Shown: piece after piece, positions 35,713 to 43,114 of the stretch
Position numbering within the stretch: the first letter of the stretch is position 1
How the letters are laid out: each line of letters opens with the position of its first letter
Source: Terrimonas sp.
GTDB lineage: Bacteria > Bacteroidota > Bacteroidia > Chitinophagales > Chitinophagaceae
Assembly (NCBI RefSeq): GCF_003075435.1
Contig: NZ_QCZJ01000002.1
Location: 186,001-250,000 of the forward strand
DNA: 64,000 bases
Reading direction: 5' to 3'
Translations under genes and position numbers: made by a program
The notes under the pieces: model-generated
Told to the model about the DNA's origin: nothing
What the model saw: only the letters and a program-made list of their open reading frames with translations
Database searches by the model: none

Positions 35713-36057
35713 TTACTTTTTCTGAGGGAGTAATTTTATATAGGTCGCCTTAAAACGGTTGTTGACAACCTCTCCCTGTACTTCTGCTTTGCGTATTGCT
35801 TTGCAGAAGCCATCATTGGCATGTGCATCGCCAAATGAATCAATATTAACACCATCAAGAAAGTAGGCTTTACCATTGATGCGTACAGCCAGGTCGCAGC
35901 TTTCGCCTTTTAAGTGAAATTTGCACTCGCCGCAAGACAACTCCACTGTTTGTATTTTTTTGTTGGGGTCGGGTTTTGAAATGTCTGGCTGCTTGCTTTG
36001 AGCATTTACTGTTTGAAAAATTATAGTGAATAGAAGCAGGCTGAGTAATTGTTTCAT
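35713..36057 (-). CDS. Secreted cysteine-containing small protein (DUF6370-like)
   Basis: A 114-residue protein with a signal peptide (LLSLLLFTIIFQTVNAQ). The mature part is VELSCGECKFHLKGESCDLA, then VRINGKAYFLDGVNIDSFGD, then HANDGFCKAIRKAEVQGEVV. The four cysteines (CGEC...C...C) could bind a metal or form disulphides. I recognise the pattern as the DUF6370 group of Bacteroidota secreted proteins, which has no known function. It sits between the cytochrome pair and the helical 134-aa protein in the same strand order. A periplasmic metal-handling role is a guess from the neighbours. Confidence 0.75.
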   Translation of the reverse strand: MKQLLSLLLFTIIFQTVNAQSKQPDISKPDPNKKIQTVELSCGECKFHLKGESCDLAVRINGKAYFLDGVNIDSFGDAHANDGFCKAIRKAEVQGEVVNNRFKATYIKLLPQKK

Positions 36058-36074
36058 AAAAGTTATTTTAAAGT

Positions 36075-36479
36075 TTAATGTTTTTCTTCATCTTCCTTTC
36101 TGCATTCTTTAACGATTACATGAAAAATATCGTGAGCATCAGAAATTTGTTTTTTTAAGACATCATCAGTAGCTTTTTTTGCTACCGATTTTTTGATTAA
36201 TACACATTGTTGTACCAGCTTTTTTAATGCCTTTTTTGTATCATCCGTTTTATAATTGGATGGTATTGCTGACGCCTGCCATTGTTTGGCGGCAATCAAC
36301 ATACTATCTGCCTTTTCTCTTAAAGGTGCAAGGTTCACTTCTTCTGAAGGATGAAAAGTACCTGACATAAAGTGATGAAAGTTTTTCATTTCTGCCCATG
36401 CCGCTTTGTTGGATTGTGCAAAAATGGATGTGGCTGTTAGCAATATGGCTATCGCCGTTAGTTTGATTTTTCTTTTCAT
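36075..36479 (-). CDS. Secreted all-helical protein, possible four-helix bundle
   Basis: A 134-residue protein with a signal peptide (MKRKIKLTAIAILLTATSIFAQ) and then only amphipathic helices. The segments EMKNFHHFMSGTFHPSEE and SDAHDIFHVIVKECRKEDEE are rich in His and could bind a metal or heme, in the way four-helix cytochromes and cation-binding bundles do. There is no CxxCH motif. I do not recognise a named family with certainty. It lies 17 bp upstream of the DUF6370-like gene and is probably co-transcribed with it. Confidence 0.7.
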   Translation of the reverse strand: MKRKIKLTAIAILLTATSIFAQSNKAAWAEMKNFHHFMSGTFHPSEEVNLAPLREKADSMLIAAKQWQASAIPSNYKTDDTKKALKKLVQQCVLIKKSVAKKATDDVLKKQISDAHDIFHVIVKECRKEDEEKH

Positions 36480-36509
36480 TTTATTTTTTTAAAATATTGG
36501 CAAATTTAA

Positions 36510-36686
36510 TTAGTTCAATACCGTCTGTGTTATAAGCTTAGATAGCATCATCATCAAACACAATAGAAATAACAACAAGGAAATACGGTTAATGAGGTGC
36601 ATTGCCTTAATCATATTGTTGTCAGTTTCAGTTTCACGTTTCTTGCTGAGGTATAAGTAATCAGCTAATAATTTGAATGCTTTCAT
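36510..36686 (-). CDS. 58-residue single-pass membrane micro-protein
   Basis: An ATG at 36686 opens a 58-residue frame: a charged N-terminal half (MKAFKLLADYLYLSKKRETE), then a strongly hydrophobic helix (ISLLLFLLCLMMMLSKLI), and a stop at 36510. It starts 18 bases beyond the stop of the DJ-1/YHS gene and 30 bases before the 134-aa gene, filling an otherwise empty gap in a compact operon. No family recognised. Confidence 0.5.
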   Translation of the reverse strand: MKAFKLLADYLYLSKKRETETDNNMIKAMHLINRISLLLFLLCLMMMLSKLITQTVLN

Positions 36687-36704
36687 CTTGATAGATTTTT
36701 AAAA

Positions 36705-37664
36705 TTATTTTGATACATAAGCAGATGGATTTTTCTTAAACTCATCTTTACAACCTGTTGAGCAAAAGCCATACACTTTTCCGTTATAGTGTACTGTATC
36801 TGCAATTCCTGCTGAAATGGGCATTCCGCAAACGAAATCCTTCTTATTGTCAAACTTCATTTCTTTGAATGCCTTTTCCGGGTGCAATGCTGTTTCCATC
36901 CCTCCGTCATATAAAGCTCTCATACCTTCCACCATGTTTTTATCAGCAGTGTTTTCATTGCCTCCTTTAAATGGCGGCTGTGGGTCATATTCCAAATCAA
37001 GCATGGCAGCCCTGGTATATTTTTCACCGGCAATTTCATTTAGCAGTGCAAGGCTCATATCAATGCCTGCCGATACCCCGGCTGCTGTCCAATACTTACC
37101 GGTGTGCGTATATCTTTTGTCTTGAATTTTTGCCCCAAAATCATTTGCCAGTATTTTTTTACCGTACCAATGCGTAGTCGCCTCCTTATCTTTTAATAAG
37201 CCTGTAGCACCTAATATCCATGCACCGGTGCAAACGCTGGTAGTGTATTTAGATGTGCTGTCAATACTGCGTATCCAGTTTAAAAGTGCTTCGTCTTTTG
37301 TTTCCTGGTAAGTTTGTGCTAAACCTCCAGGTATTAATAATATGTCAAGATGTTTTACTTCATCAATAGTAGTATCTACCTGTACTTTTAAACCAGCCCC
37401 ATCTTCAACAATGCCTTTGTGTTTCGCAATAAAGAATACGTGGCTTCCCATCAATCGGGTAAATACTGAATATGGACCCAATGCATCCAAAGCCGAGTAG
37501 CCATCATATAAATAAATACCAACCGTTTTAATTTCTACTTTGGGCTTGGGAAATATTTCAGCCATTGATTCAATGTGTGGCTTTGCTGCTTCCTGATTTT
37601 TGTTTTTGCAGGCTGCTATCAGCAATATGGCTGATACGGCTATAATTATTTTTTTCATACTCAT
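36705..37664 (-). CDS. DJ-1/PfpI lipoprotein fused to a C-terminal YHS metal-binding domain
   Basis: A 319-residue protein. A lipobox (LLIAAC) near residue 19 predicts a lipid-anchored exported protein. Residues about 50-245 are a DJ-1/PfpI domain of the isonitrile-hydratase type: VGIYLYDGYSALDALGPYSV, the nucleophile elbow SVCTGAWILGATGLL with its Cys, and THTGKYWTAAGVSAGIDMSL. Residues about 275-319 form a YHS domain (DFVCGMPISAGIADTVHYNG then YGFCSTGCKDEF), with three Cys able to bind copper or another metal. The start overlaps the stop of the upstream DJ-1 gene (ATGA). Exported DJ-1-YHS fusions are unusual, and a role in detoxifying a metal-binding small molecule is a hypothesis. Confidence 0.85.
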   Translation of the reverse strand: MSMKKIIIAVSAILLIAACKNKNQEAAKPHIESMAEIFPKPKVEIKTVGIYLYDGYSALDALGPYSVFTRLMGSHVFFIAKHKGIVEDGAGLKVQVDTTIDEVKHLDILLIPGGLAQTYQETKDEALLNWIRSIDSTSKYTTSVCTGAWILGATGLLKDKEATTHWYGKKILANDFGAKIQDKRYTHTGKYWTAAGVSAGIDMSLALLNEIAGEKYTRAAMLDLEYDPQPPFKGGNENTADKNMVEGMRALYDGGMETALHPEKAFKEMKFDNKKDFVCGMPISAGIADTVHYNGKVYGFCSTGCKDEFKKNPSAYVSK

Positions 37665-38473
37665 TTTTTTATTTGTTTTTGAATCAACGGAAGCATTCCC
37701 ATATCATACATTTCTTTCATCATGTCTGCTACTATAGGGTCTGTTTTCCTTACAGAGCCTGCATTAAAAGGAGGCTGTGGGTCATACTCCAAATCAAGCA
37801 TAACCCCTTTTGTATATTTTTCTCCCATCAGGTCGTTTATAATAGCCAAGGACATATCTAAACCGGCAGTAACACCGGCACTTGTCCAATACTTGCCATC
37901 TTTTACCCAGCGTTCTTCTTTGAATTTTGCTCCATAACTATCTAACATTTCTGCTGCCCGATACCAGTTAGTGGTGGCATTTTTACCTTGCAATAATCCG
38001 GTAGCTCCTAATATCCATGCACCTGTGCAAACGCTGGTAGTGTAAGTGGTGGTTTTATCTATTTGCTTAATCCAGTTCAGCACCGCTGTATCTTTTGTCA
38101 TTTTAAATGTTTCAGCCGCACCACCGGGAATAACCAGTATATCCAGTTTGCTTACATCTGCAATGGACGTATCCACCTGGACTTTCAAACCGGTTTGATT
38201 ACGCACTAACCCCTTTTGTTTAGCAATAAAGAAAACTTTGGTTCCCATTATCTGCGACAGTGTTTGATACGGACCTACTGCATCCAACGTATTATAGCCA
38301 TCGTACACCAGTATGCCAATTGTTTTTATGGGATATTTTGGCTGTGTCATTATTATTGCCATCATTTCATTATGGCGTTTAGCAAGTGAATCGCTGCTAC
38401 CTGTTTGCCCAATACATATCGAAGTGGCAAGAATCATACATGCAATACACACAACTGTTTTTATTGATTTCAT
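37661..38473 (-). CDS. Exported DJ-1/PfpI family protein, isonitrile-hydratase-like
   Basis: A 270-residue protein with a signal peptide (VVCIACMILATSICIGQ) and one DJ-1/PfpI domain. Strings are IGILVYDGYNTLDAVGPYQT, the conserved early Asp/Glu region, LDILVIPGGAAETFKMTKD, and the nucleophile motif TTSVCTGAWILGATGLLQG. The active-site Cys-Thr pair is as in the isonitrile hydratase branch, unlike the chaperone/protease branch. It is about 60% similar by eye to the DJ-1 part of the following gene, which suggests a local duplication in which one copy gained a YHS domain. It lies 56 bp beyond the TonB receptor gene. Confidence 0.88.
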   Translation of the reverse strand: MKSIKTVVCIACMILATSICIGQTGSSDSLAKRHNEMMAIIMTQPKYPIKTIGILVYDGYNTLDAVGPYQTLSQIMGTKVFFIAKQKGLVRNQTGLKVQVDTSIADVSKLDILVIPGGAAETFKMTKDTAVLNWIKQIDKTTTYTTSVCTGAWILGATGLLQGKNATTNWYRAAEMLDSYGAKFKEERWVKDGKYWTSAGVTAGLDMSLAIINDLMGEKYTKGVMLDLEYDPQPPFNAGSVRKTDPIVADMMKEMYDMGMLPLIQKQIKK

Positions 38474-38529
38474 CTTCGTATTTTTTAATAGTGAAAGGCA
38501 ATGTGCTGCCCTTCACTAAAGATTAGAAA

Positions 38530-40854
38530 TTAAAATTTACCGGTTAATGTAAGGCCCCACATCCTTGGAAGTCCCATCATATAAGAGCCATAACCATAAG
38601 CCATATAACGTACATCAGTAAGGTTGCGAACCCATAGTGCAACATCAAAATGATTACTGGTTACACCAGCCCTGGTATTGAGCATACCGTAGGCATCCTG
38701 GTGGTATTGATTAACAAAATCCAATTCGTATTTACCGATATACCTGAATTCGCCTCTTACAAATGCTTTGAAATTTTGAGCAGATTTTGAAAACGGAATA
38801 CCATATTGAACCGCAAGCATTGACTGTAAAGCAGGATTATTAATTGCTTTATTCCCTTTGTAATCTTTTACTGTGAGCGTATTGGCATCAAATAGTTCCA
38901 GCTTTTTGTATTCGCTATGCGATGTGCTGGCAGTCCAGTCTACTTGCAGGTTCTTTGCAGGAAGAGCTGATGCTTCCAGTTCCAATCCATAATTATCCAT
39001 ATCGCCTACATTCAGCGTTGCATAATTTATACCGTCCTGAGAAGTGGAAACCTGCTGGTCTTTTTGTTGAAAATAGAAAGCAGTAAGATTTATTTTAAGC
39101 CTGTTGTTCAACAATGAGTTTTTAATTCCTAATTCATAGTTGTCTGATTTTTCCGGATTGTATGTTGGGTTGGTTGTACTACCGAAATTAAATCCGCCTA
39201 CCCTGAACCCTTTTGCATAAGACGCATACACCATCGACTTATCCGTTAATTTGTAACTTAAGATAACCTTTGGGGTAAAAGCGTTGAACGTTTTCTTTGC
39301 TGTGCTATCGGCAGTTAACGGCATAACAATACCATTTTTCTCATACGCTGAATTTTGGGTAAGTTCCCTGCGTTCTACATCATATCTTGCGCCGGCTGTT
39401 ATATCAAATTTTGGCGTAACCGCGTAAGTGGTCTGCCCGTAAAATGCAACTCCGTAGGCTTTTCTTTTGCCGTTGCTAATAGAGGCATAAGGAGCATTCG
39501 GGTCGAATAATGCATAATCCTGGTCAAAATAAGTAGTGCTGCCGTTCTTTATTTTCTCTCCAAATAAAAATGAACCTGCCGTCCATTTCCATTTACCGGC
39601 ATTGGCAGGCGAAGAGAAGCGAAACTCCTGTGTGAGTTCATTTTGTCTTGACCAGGTAGTAAAGCTGATTAACTGGTCTGGACCAAAATCAAAATCAAAT
39701 CTTCCCGGAAGCCAGATATGATAATCTACAAAAGCTGTAATTGATGTGAAGTTAAAATTCCTGCCAAAATATTTTAAAGCCAAAGAAGTATTGAAATTGG
39801 TTCTACGTTCGGTATTATCCCAGTTGCCAAAAACTTTGTAAGGATTAGCTCTTGCAGCACTGTCTGTAGCAGCCCACGGATAAGCCCCTTTATCTTTATC
39901 ATTCTCATACCTTGTATTCAGGTCTATCGTCCATTTATCCGATACAAGATATTTCAGGTTCACATTTCCGCTGTAAGCGTTATGGTGGTCAAATTTCTTT
40001 GTATTCAATGTAGGATTTTCATAAACAGCACCACGGTTGTTGGATTGAAAACCGGCATTAACAAACAATTTATTTTTTATTATTGGAGTGTTGAAACCTG
40101 CACTGTAACGCTGTTGCCCGTAAATGCCAAAGTCTATTTCAGCGAATCCGGTTGTTTTATTCGCCGGTCTTTTGGTAATAACATTCAGTACGCCGCCAAA
40201 TGCATTCCTGCCATAGAGTGTACCTTGCGGACCACGCAAAATTTCAACCCTTTCGATATTGCTGAAATTAATTGGTGCAGAAAAATAATCGAATTGATAC
40301 ACGCCATCTACATATACAGCTACAGCCTGGTCGTTTGAAAAGCCCATAGAGCCACGGATATTCAAAAAATTAGAGCCGGTGCTATTTCCATGTTCTACTA
40401 TGAAGGTGCTGGGTGCTAATGCCGTAAGGTCGCTGATAGTCCACACCCTGTATTCTTCTAACTGCTTTGCATTTAAGGCAGTAACTGCTAAGGGTGTTTT
40501 TTGTAAGTTGGCTTCCACTTTATCTGCGGTTACTATAACTTCAGCTAATTGTTTGCTTTGCTCTATTAAAGTAATCGTTATTTCTGCTGGCTGTTTTGAA
40601 GAAACATCTATATTTTTTAATTGTGCTGCATAACCAACAGAACTAAAACTTAACTGGTAATTTCCCGTACTAAGATTGGCAAAACTGAAGTTTCCCTGTT
40701 TGTCGGTCAGTGTTGTTTTATCTGTATTTAAAATTTTGATAGTTGCTGCTTCTATTGGATTGCCATTTGAGCCGGTAATTTTTCCTTTAATAGATTGTGC
40801 CTGCAGTGCTGCCACAAAGACAACCAGCAGGAAAGTGAAAGTAATTTTTTTCAT
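38530..40854 (-). CDS. TonB-dependent receptor (siderophore/metal-complex type)
   Basis: A 774-residue outer membrane receptor starting at the ATG at 40854 (MKKITFTFLLVVFVAALQAQ, signal peptide). The frame is open 75 bases further up but without a better start. It has a carboxypeptidase-like domain (IKGKITGSNGNPIEAATIKI), then the plug with VIVTADKVEANLQKTPLAV and VERVEILRGPQGTLYGRNA-type motif (here IERVEILRGPQGTLYGRNAF). The barrel ends in MGLPRMWGLTLTGKF. It is much shorter than SusC proteins, has no SusD partner, and resembles receptors for siderophores or metal chelates. AraC lies upstream and the DJ-1 pair downstream. Confidence 0.93.
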   Translation of the reverse strand: MKKITFTFLLVVFVAALQAQSIKGKITGSNGNPIEAATIKILNTDKTTLTDKQGNFSFANLSTGNYQLSFSSVGYAAQLKNIDVSSKQPAEITITLIEQSKQLAEVIVTADKVEANLQKTPLAVTALNAKQLEEYRVWTISDLTALAPSTFIVEHGNSTGSNFLNIRGSMGFSNDQAVAVYVDGVYQFDYFSAPINFSNIERVEILRGPQGTLYGRNAFGGVLNVITKRPANKTTGFAEIDFGIYGQQRYSAGFNTPIIKNKLFVNAGFQSNNRGAVYENPTLNTKKFDHHNAYSGNVNLKYLVSDKWTIDLNTRYENDKDKGAYPWAATDSAARANPYKVFGNWDNTERRTNFNTSLALKYFGRNFNFTSITAFVDYHIWLPGRFDFDFGPDQLISFTTWSRQNELTQEFRFSSPANAGKWKWTAGSFLFGEKIKNGSTTYFDQDYALFDPNAPYASISNGKRKAYGVAFYGQTTYAVTPKFDITAGARYDVERRELTQNSAYEKNGIVMPLTADSTAKKTFNAFTPKVILSYKLTDKSMVYASYAKGFRVGGFNFGSTTNPTYNPEKSDNYELGIKNSLLNNRLKINLTAFYFQQKDQQVSTSQDGINYATLNVGDMDNYGLELEASALPAKNLQVDWTASTSHSEYKKLELFDANTLTVKDYKGNKAINNPALQSMLAVQYGIPFSKSAQNFKAFVRGEFRYIGKYELDFVNQYHQDAYGMLNTRAGVTSNHFDVALWVRNLTDVRYMAYGYGSYMMGLPRMWGLTLTGKF

Positions 40855-40880
40855 TTCTTTATTTCTGTTTTTTGTGTTGA

Positions 40881-41036
40881 TTAAATATTTGTCCAAACGG
40901 ACTTTAAAAGTTGAATAATATGGTTCCATTGTAAAGCAATGATTCCTGCGAAGAGTACAATCAGTAAAAATTTTACCATTACTCTTATCCTGTTGAATCT
41001 TTTTTCATGCTTTTTTATTACTTCAGTTGTTTCCAT
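40881..41036 (-). CDS. 51-residue single-pass membrane micro-protein before the receptor
   Basis: An ATG at 41036 opens a 51-residue frame ending in TAA at 40881, 26 bases before the receptor start. It has a basic N-terminus (EVIKKHEKRFNRIRVMVK) and one hydrophobic helix (FLLIVLFAGIIALQW). It resembles in plan the 58-residue protein at 36510-36686. It lies in a tight series from the AraC gene to the receptor, which supports it as a real gene. Confidence 0.5.
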   Translation of the reverse strand: METTEVIKKHEKRFNRIRVMVKFLLIVLFAGIIALQWNHIIQLLKSVWTNI

Positions 41037-41047
41037 TGTAATTATTT

Positions 41048-41158
41048 TTAGTTGTAATAAACCGGTTTGATGATTACCAAACGGTCTTTAACGATGGTGA
41101 CTTTTCCTTTTATAATTTCAACCCGTATGGGCTTGGGATATGTTATCTGCTTTTTCAT
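41048..41158 (-). CDS. 36-residue micro-protein abutting the AraC stop
   Basis: The ATG at 41158 directly follows the AraC stop (41159-41161) with no spacer. The frame encodes 36 residues and is strongly basic and beta-like (KKQITYPKPIRVEIIKGKVT). It ends 11 bases before the next micro-gene. Translation coupling would be likely. It could also be chance, given its size. Confidence 0.35.
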   Translation of the reverse strand: MKKQITYPKPIRVEIIKGKVTIVKDRLVIIKPVYYN

Positions 41159-42028
41159 TTAGTGATTGCTTTTCCTGAAATATTCAGGCGTTGTACCTGT
41201 ATTCTTTTTAAAAAATGTGATGAAGTATGAGGGGCTTTCAAAACCTAATTTGTACGCTACTTCTGCTACAGACAGGGAAGTATAATGCAGCAGTCGCTGG
41301 GCTTCAATGGTTATTCTTTTTCTTATCAATTCGCCGCCAGTAACACCTCTGTAATCGTGACATAACTTATTTAAATAATTGGTGGTAATATGCAACCGCT
41401 TTGCGTAAAAGGAGGGAGTTTTTTGTGCTGTGTAATTCTCCTCCAGCAGCTTTTCAAACAATATTATTTTTTCATCCTTGCTATTTACTTTTTCTGCTGC
41501 TGCATGTTTATGAAACTTCCTGTCCAAATCATACAAAAGAATATTAAGGTAAGAACGTAATACTTTTTCAACCCCTTTTTGCTCAGCAGATGTTTCTTCC
41601 TGCATCAGTTGCAAAATATTGTTCCATCTTTCAGTTTGTTTTAGTGTAAGGCGTACATAGCTTTCTGCATTCTTTTTCAAAAATGAGAACTGGTACAGTA
41701 CATTGTTATTGTACCGTAACGAAAAAAAACTTTCTGTAAAGCAAATGGCAAAACCTCTTGCTGTTCTGTTGATATCTAAGCTGAATACACTGTTAGGCTT
41801 TATACAAATAACCTTAGCCTCGTCAAGCCTTATGGTGGCATTGTCAATTATTACACTACCATTGGCTTTTTCCACAAACAACAACATATAAAATAATTGC
41901 TTGTGCGGATGTTCCAGGAAAGGATGATGTTCTAAAATCCTTTCCAGCGAACCAAACCAAAACGATTTGTTGCCTGAATTAAAAACACTAACAGGGTAAA
42001 CAGCAATGTCGGCTGTTTTAATACCCAT
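41159..42028 (-). CDS. AraC family transcriptional regulator of the copper/respiration cargo
   Basis: A 289-residue regulator. The N-terminal cupin half (HPFLEHPHKQLFYMLLFVEK) would sense a ligand. The C-terminal 100 residues carry the AraC HTH pair, with FYAKRLHITTNYLNKLCHDY and VAYKLGFESPSYFITFFKKN followed by TGTTPEYFRKS. It heads a same-strand run that includes micro-proteins, the TonB receptor and the DJ-1 proteins, and it probably controls that run. The ligand is unknown. Confidence 0.9.
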   Translation of the reverse strand: MGIKTADIAVYPVSVFNSGNKSFWFGSLERILEHHPFLEHPHKQLFYMLLFVEKANGSVIIDNATIRLDEAKVICIKPNSVFSLDINRTARGFAICFTESFFSLRYNNNVLYQFSFLKKNAESYVRLTLKQTERWNNILQLMQEETSAEQKGVEKVLRSYLNILLYDLDRKFHKHAAAEKVNSKDEKIILFEKLLEENYTAQKTPSFYAKRLHITTNYLNKLCHDYRGVTGGELIRKRITIEAQRLLHYTSLSVAEVAYKLGFESPSYFITFFKKNTGTTPEYFRKSNH

Positions 42029-42067
42029 TAAAATTGTTGAATTGTTTAACTAATAAAAACTGTAGTG

Positions 42068-42445
42068 TTAAACAATAGGAGAAGGCGGACGAAAGACTGA
42101 CCGTAAATAATCGGAAGTGATAAAGGAGGTGTTAAGATACGGGTGAGAAATATTGCTACTTAGAAATATAACCGGCTTTTGCAATTCGGTGGAATTATCC
42201 TGGCAAAAGAGGTTGATTTCTTTTGTTTTTAAGTCGGGGAATTTTTGCTGCTGTTTTTGGTCCTGGTTTAATTGATTTTCTAAATAACAAGAACCTTTAC
42301 AAACAGGAATGGCTTCGAAGCGATTTATACAAAGGTTGGCAGCAATATAATCCTGGTTTATTTTAAATGAAAGCATAATCCACAACTGACTGGTGCTTTG
42401 AAGCAGGAAAGCAAAAATCAATAATATGGAGACTATCTTTTTCAA
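42068..42445 (-). CDS. Small exported CKGSC protein, putative copper-site partner
   Basis: A 125-residue protein with an N-terminal hydrophobic segment (VSILLIFAFLLQSTSQLWIML). The mature part has NLCINRFEAIPVCKGSCYLE, with Cys in a CxxxC arrangement like a metal or disulphide site, and a C-terminal FRPPSPIV. I recall similar small proteins (CKGxCYL near the start and a PP-rich end) beside TonB receptors and SCO genes in Bacteroidota, with no known function. It lies 16 bp from the SCO gene and 39 bp before the AraC gene on the same strand. A role in copper supply is inferred. Confidence 0.7.
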   Translation of the reverse strand: MKKIVSILLIFAFLLQSTSQLWIMLSFKINQDYIAANLCINRFEAIPVCKGSCYLENQLNQDQKQQQKFPDLKTKEINLFCQDNSTELQKPVIFLSSNISHPYLNTSFITSDYLRSVFRPPSPIV

Positions 42446-42461
42446 TGATGCAAAAGTAAGG

Positions 42462-43073
42462 CTAAAATTGTTCTTTCAGAAGAGTTTGAATATCGCTTAT
42501 AAGCCTTTGGGTTTCCTCGGGCTTTGTGCTGTTATAAACGCCCCTTATATGGCGGTTCTTATCTACCAGGAGCAAGCCGCCGCTATGGGTAAACCCACCC
42601 GGCGAAGTGCTGTCCGGGTAAGCTGTTGAGAAATAGGAATGTTCCGAAAGGTTTAGGATACTATCCTGGTTGCCCGTTACAAACTGCCATTTAGGAGATG
42701 AAACGCCTAAATTAGTTGCATAGGCTTTTAATCTTGGGATTGTGTCATGTTCAGGGTCTATCGTATGGGAAATAAAAGCCACTCTTTCATCTGTGGCATA
42801 AGGCAGATAAGCATTATACATTTCCCTCGTCATTTTAGGGCAAATGGTAGGGCAGGATAGAAATATAAAATCAGCCACATAAATTTTGTTTGCGAATGTT
42901 TGGTTGGTTACGGTTTGACCATCTTGATTGGTGAGAGAAAAATTAGCAATAGTTGGGTAAGTAGTGTCATTGCCTGAAACCGTTGGATTACCGAGAATGG
43001 GTAATTGTTTTGCTGGTTGGTTACAAGAAATAAGTAGTAATACAAGGTAAAATATAAAAAGCCTACTTTTCAT
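42462..43073 (-). CDS. SCO1/SenC family copper chaperone lipoprotein
   Basis: A 203-residue lipoprotein (lipobox LLLISC at residue 17) with a thioredoxin-like SCO fold. The copper ligands are the Cys pair in FLSCPTICPKMTREM (CxxxC) and the conserved His in GGFTHSGGLLLVDK. It normally delivers copper to, or reduces the cysteines of, the CuA site of cytochrome oxidase. Here no CuA oxidase is next to it, so it may serve the cargo's heme c or copper proteins, or protect them. It is the first gene of the cargo after the integrase (41 bp from its stop). Confidence 0.93.
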   Translation of the reverse strand: MKSRLFIFYLVLLLISCNQPAKQLPILGNPTVSGNDTTYPTIANFSLTNQDGQTVTNQTFANKIYVADFIFLSCPTICPKMTREMYNAYLPYATDERVAFISHTIDPEHDTIPRLKAYATNLGVSSPKWQFVTGNQDSILNLSEHSYFSTAYPDSTSPGGFTHSGGLLLVDKNRHIRGVYNSTKPEETQRLISDIQTLLKEQF

Positions 43074-43114
43074 CCTTTGACTATGTTTTAGATTAACAAA
43101 ATTAATTCTTTGCG

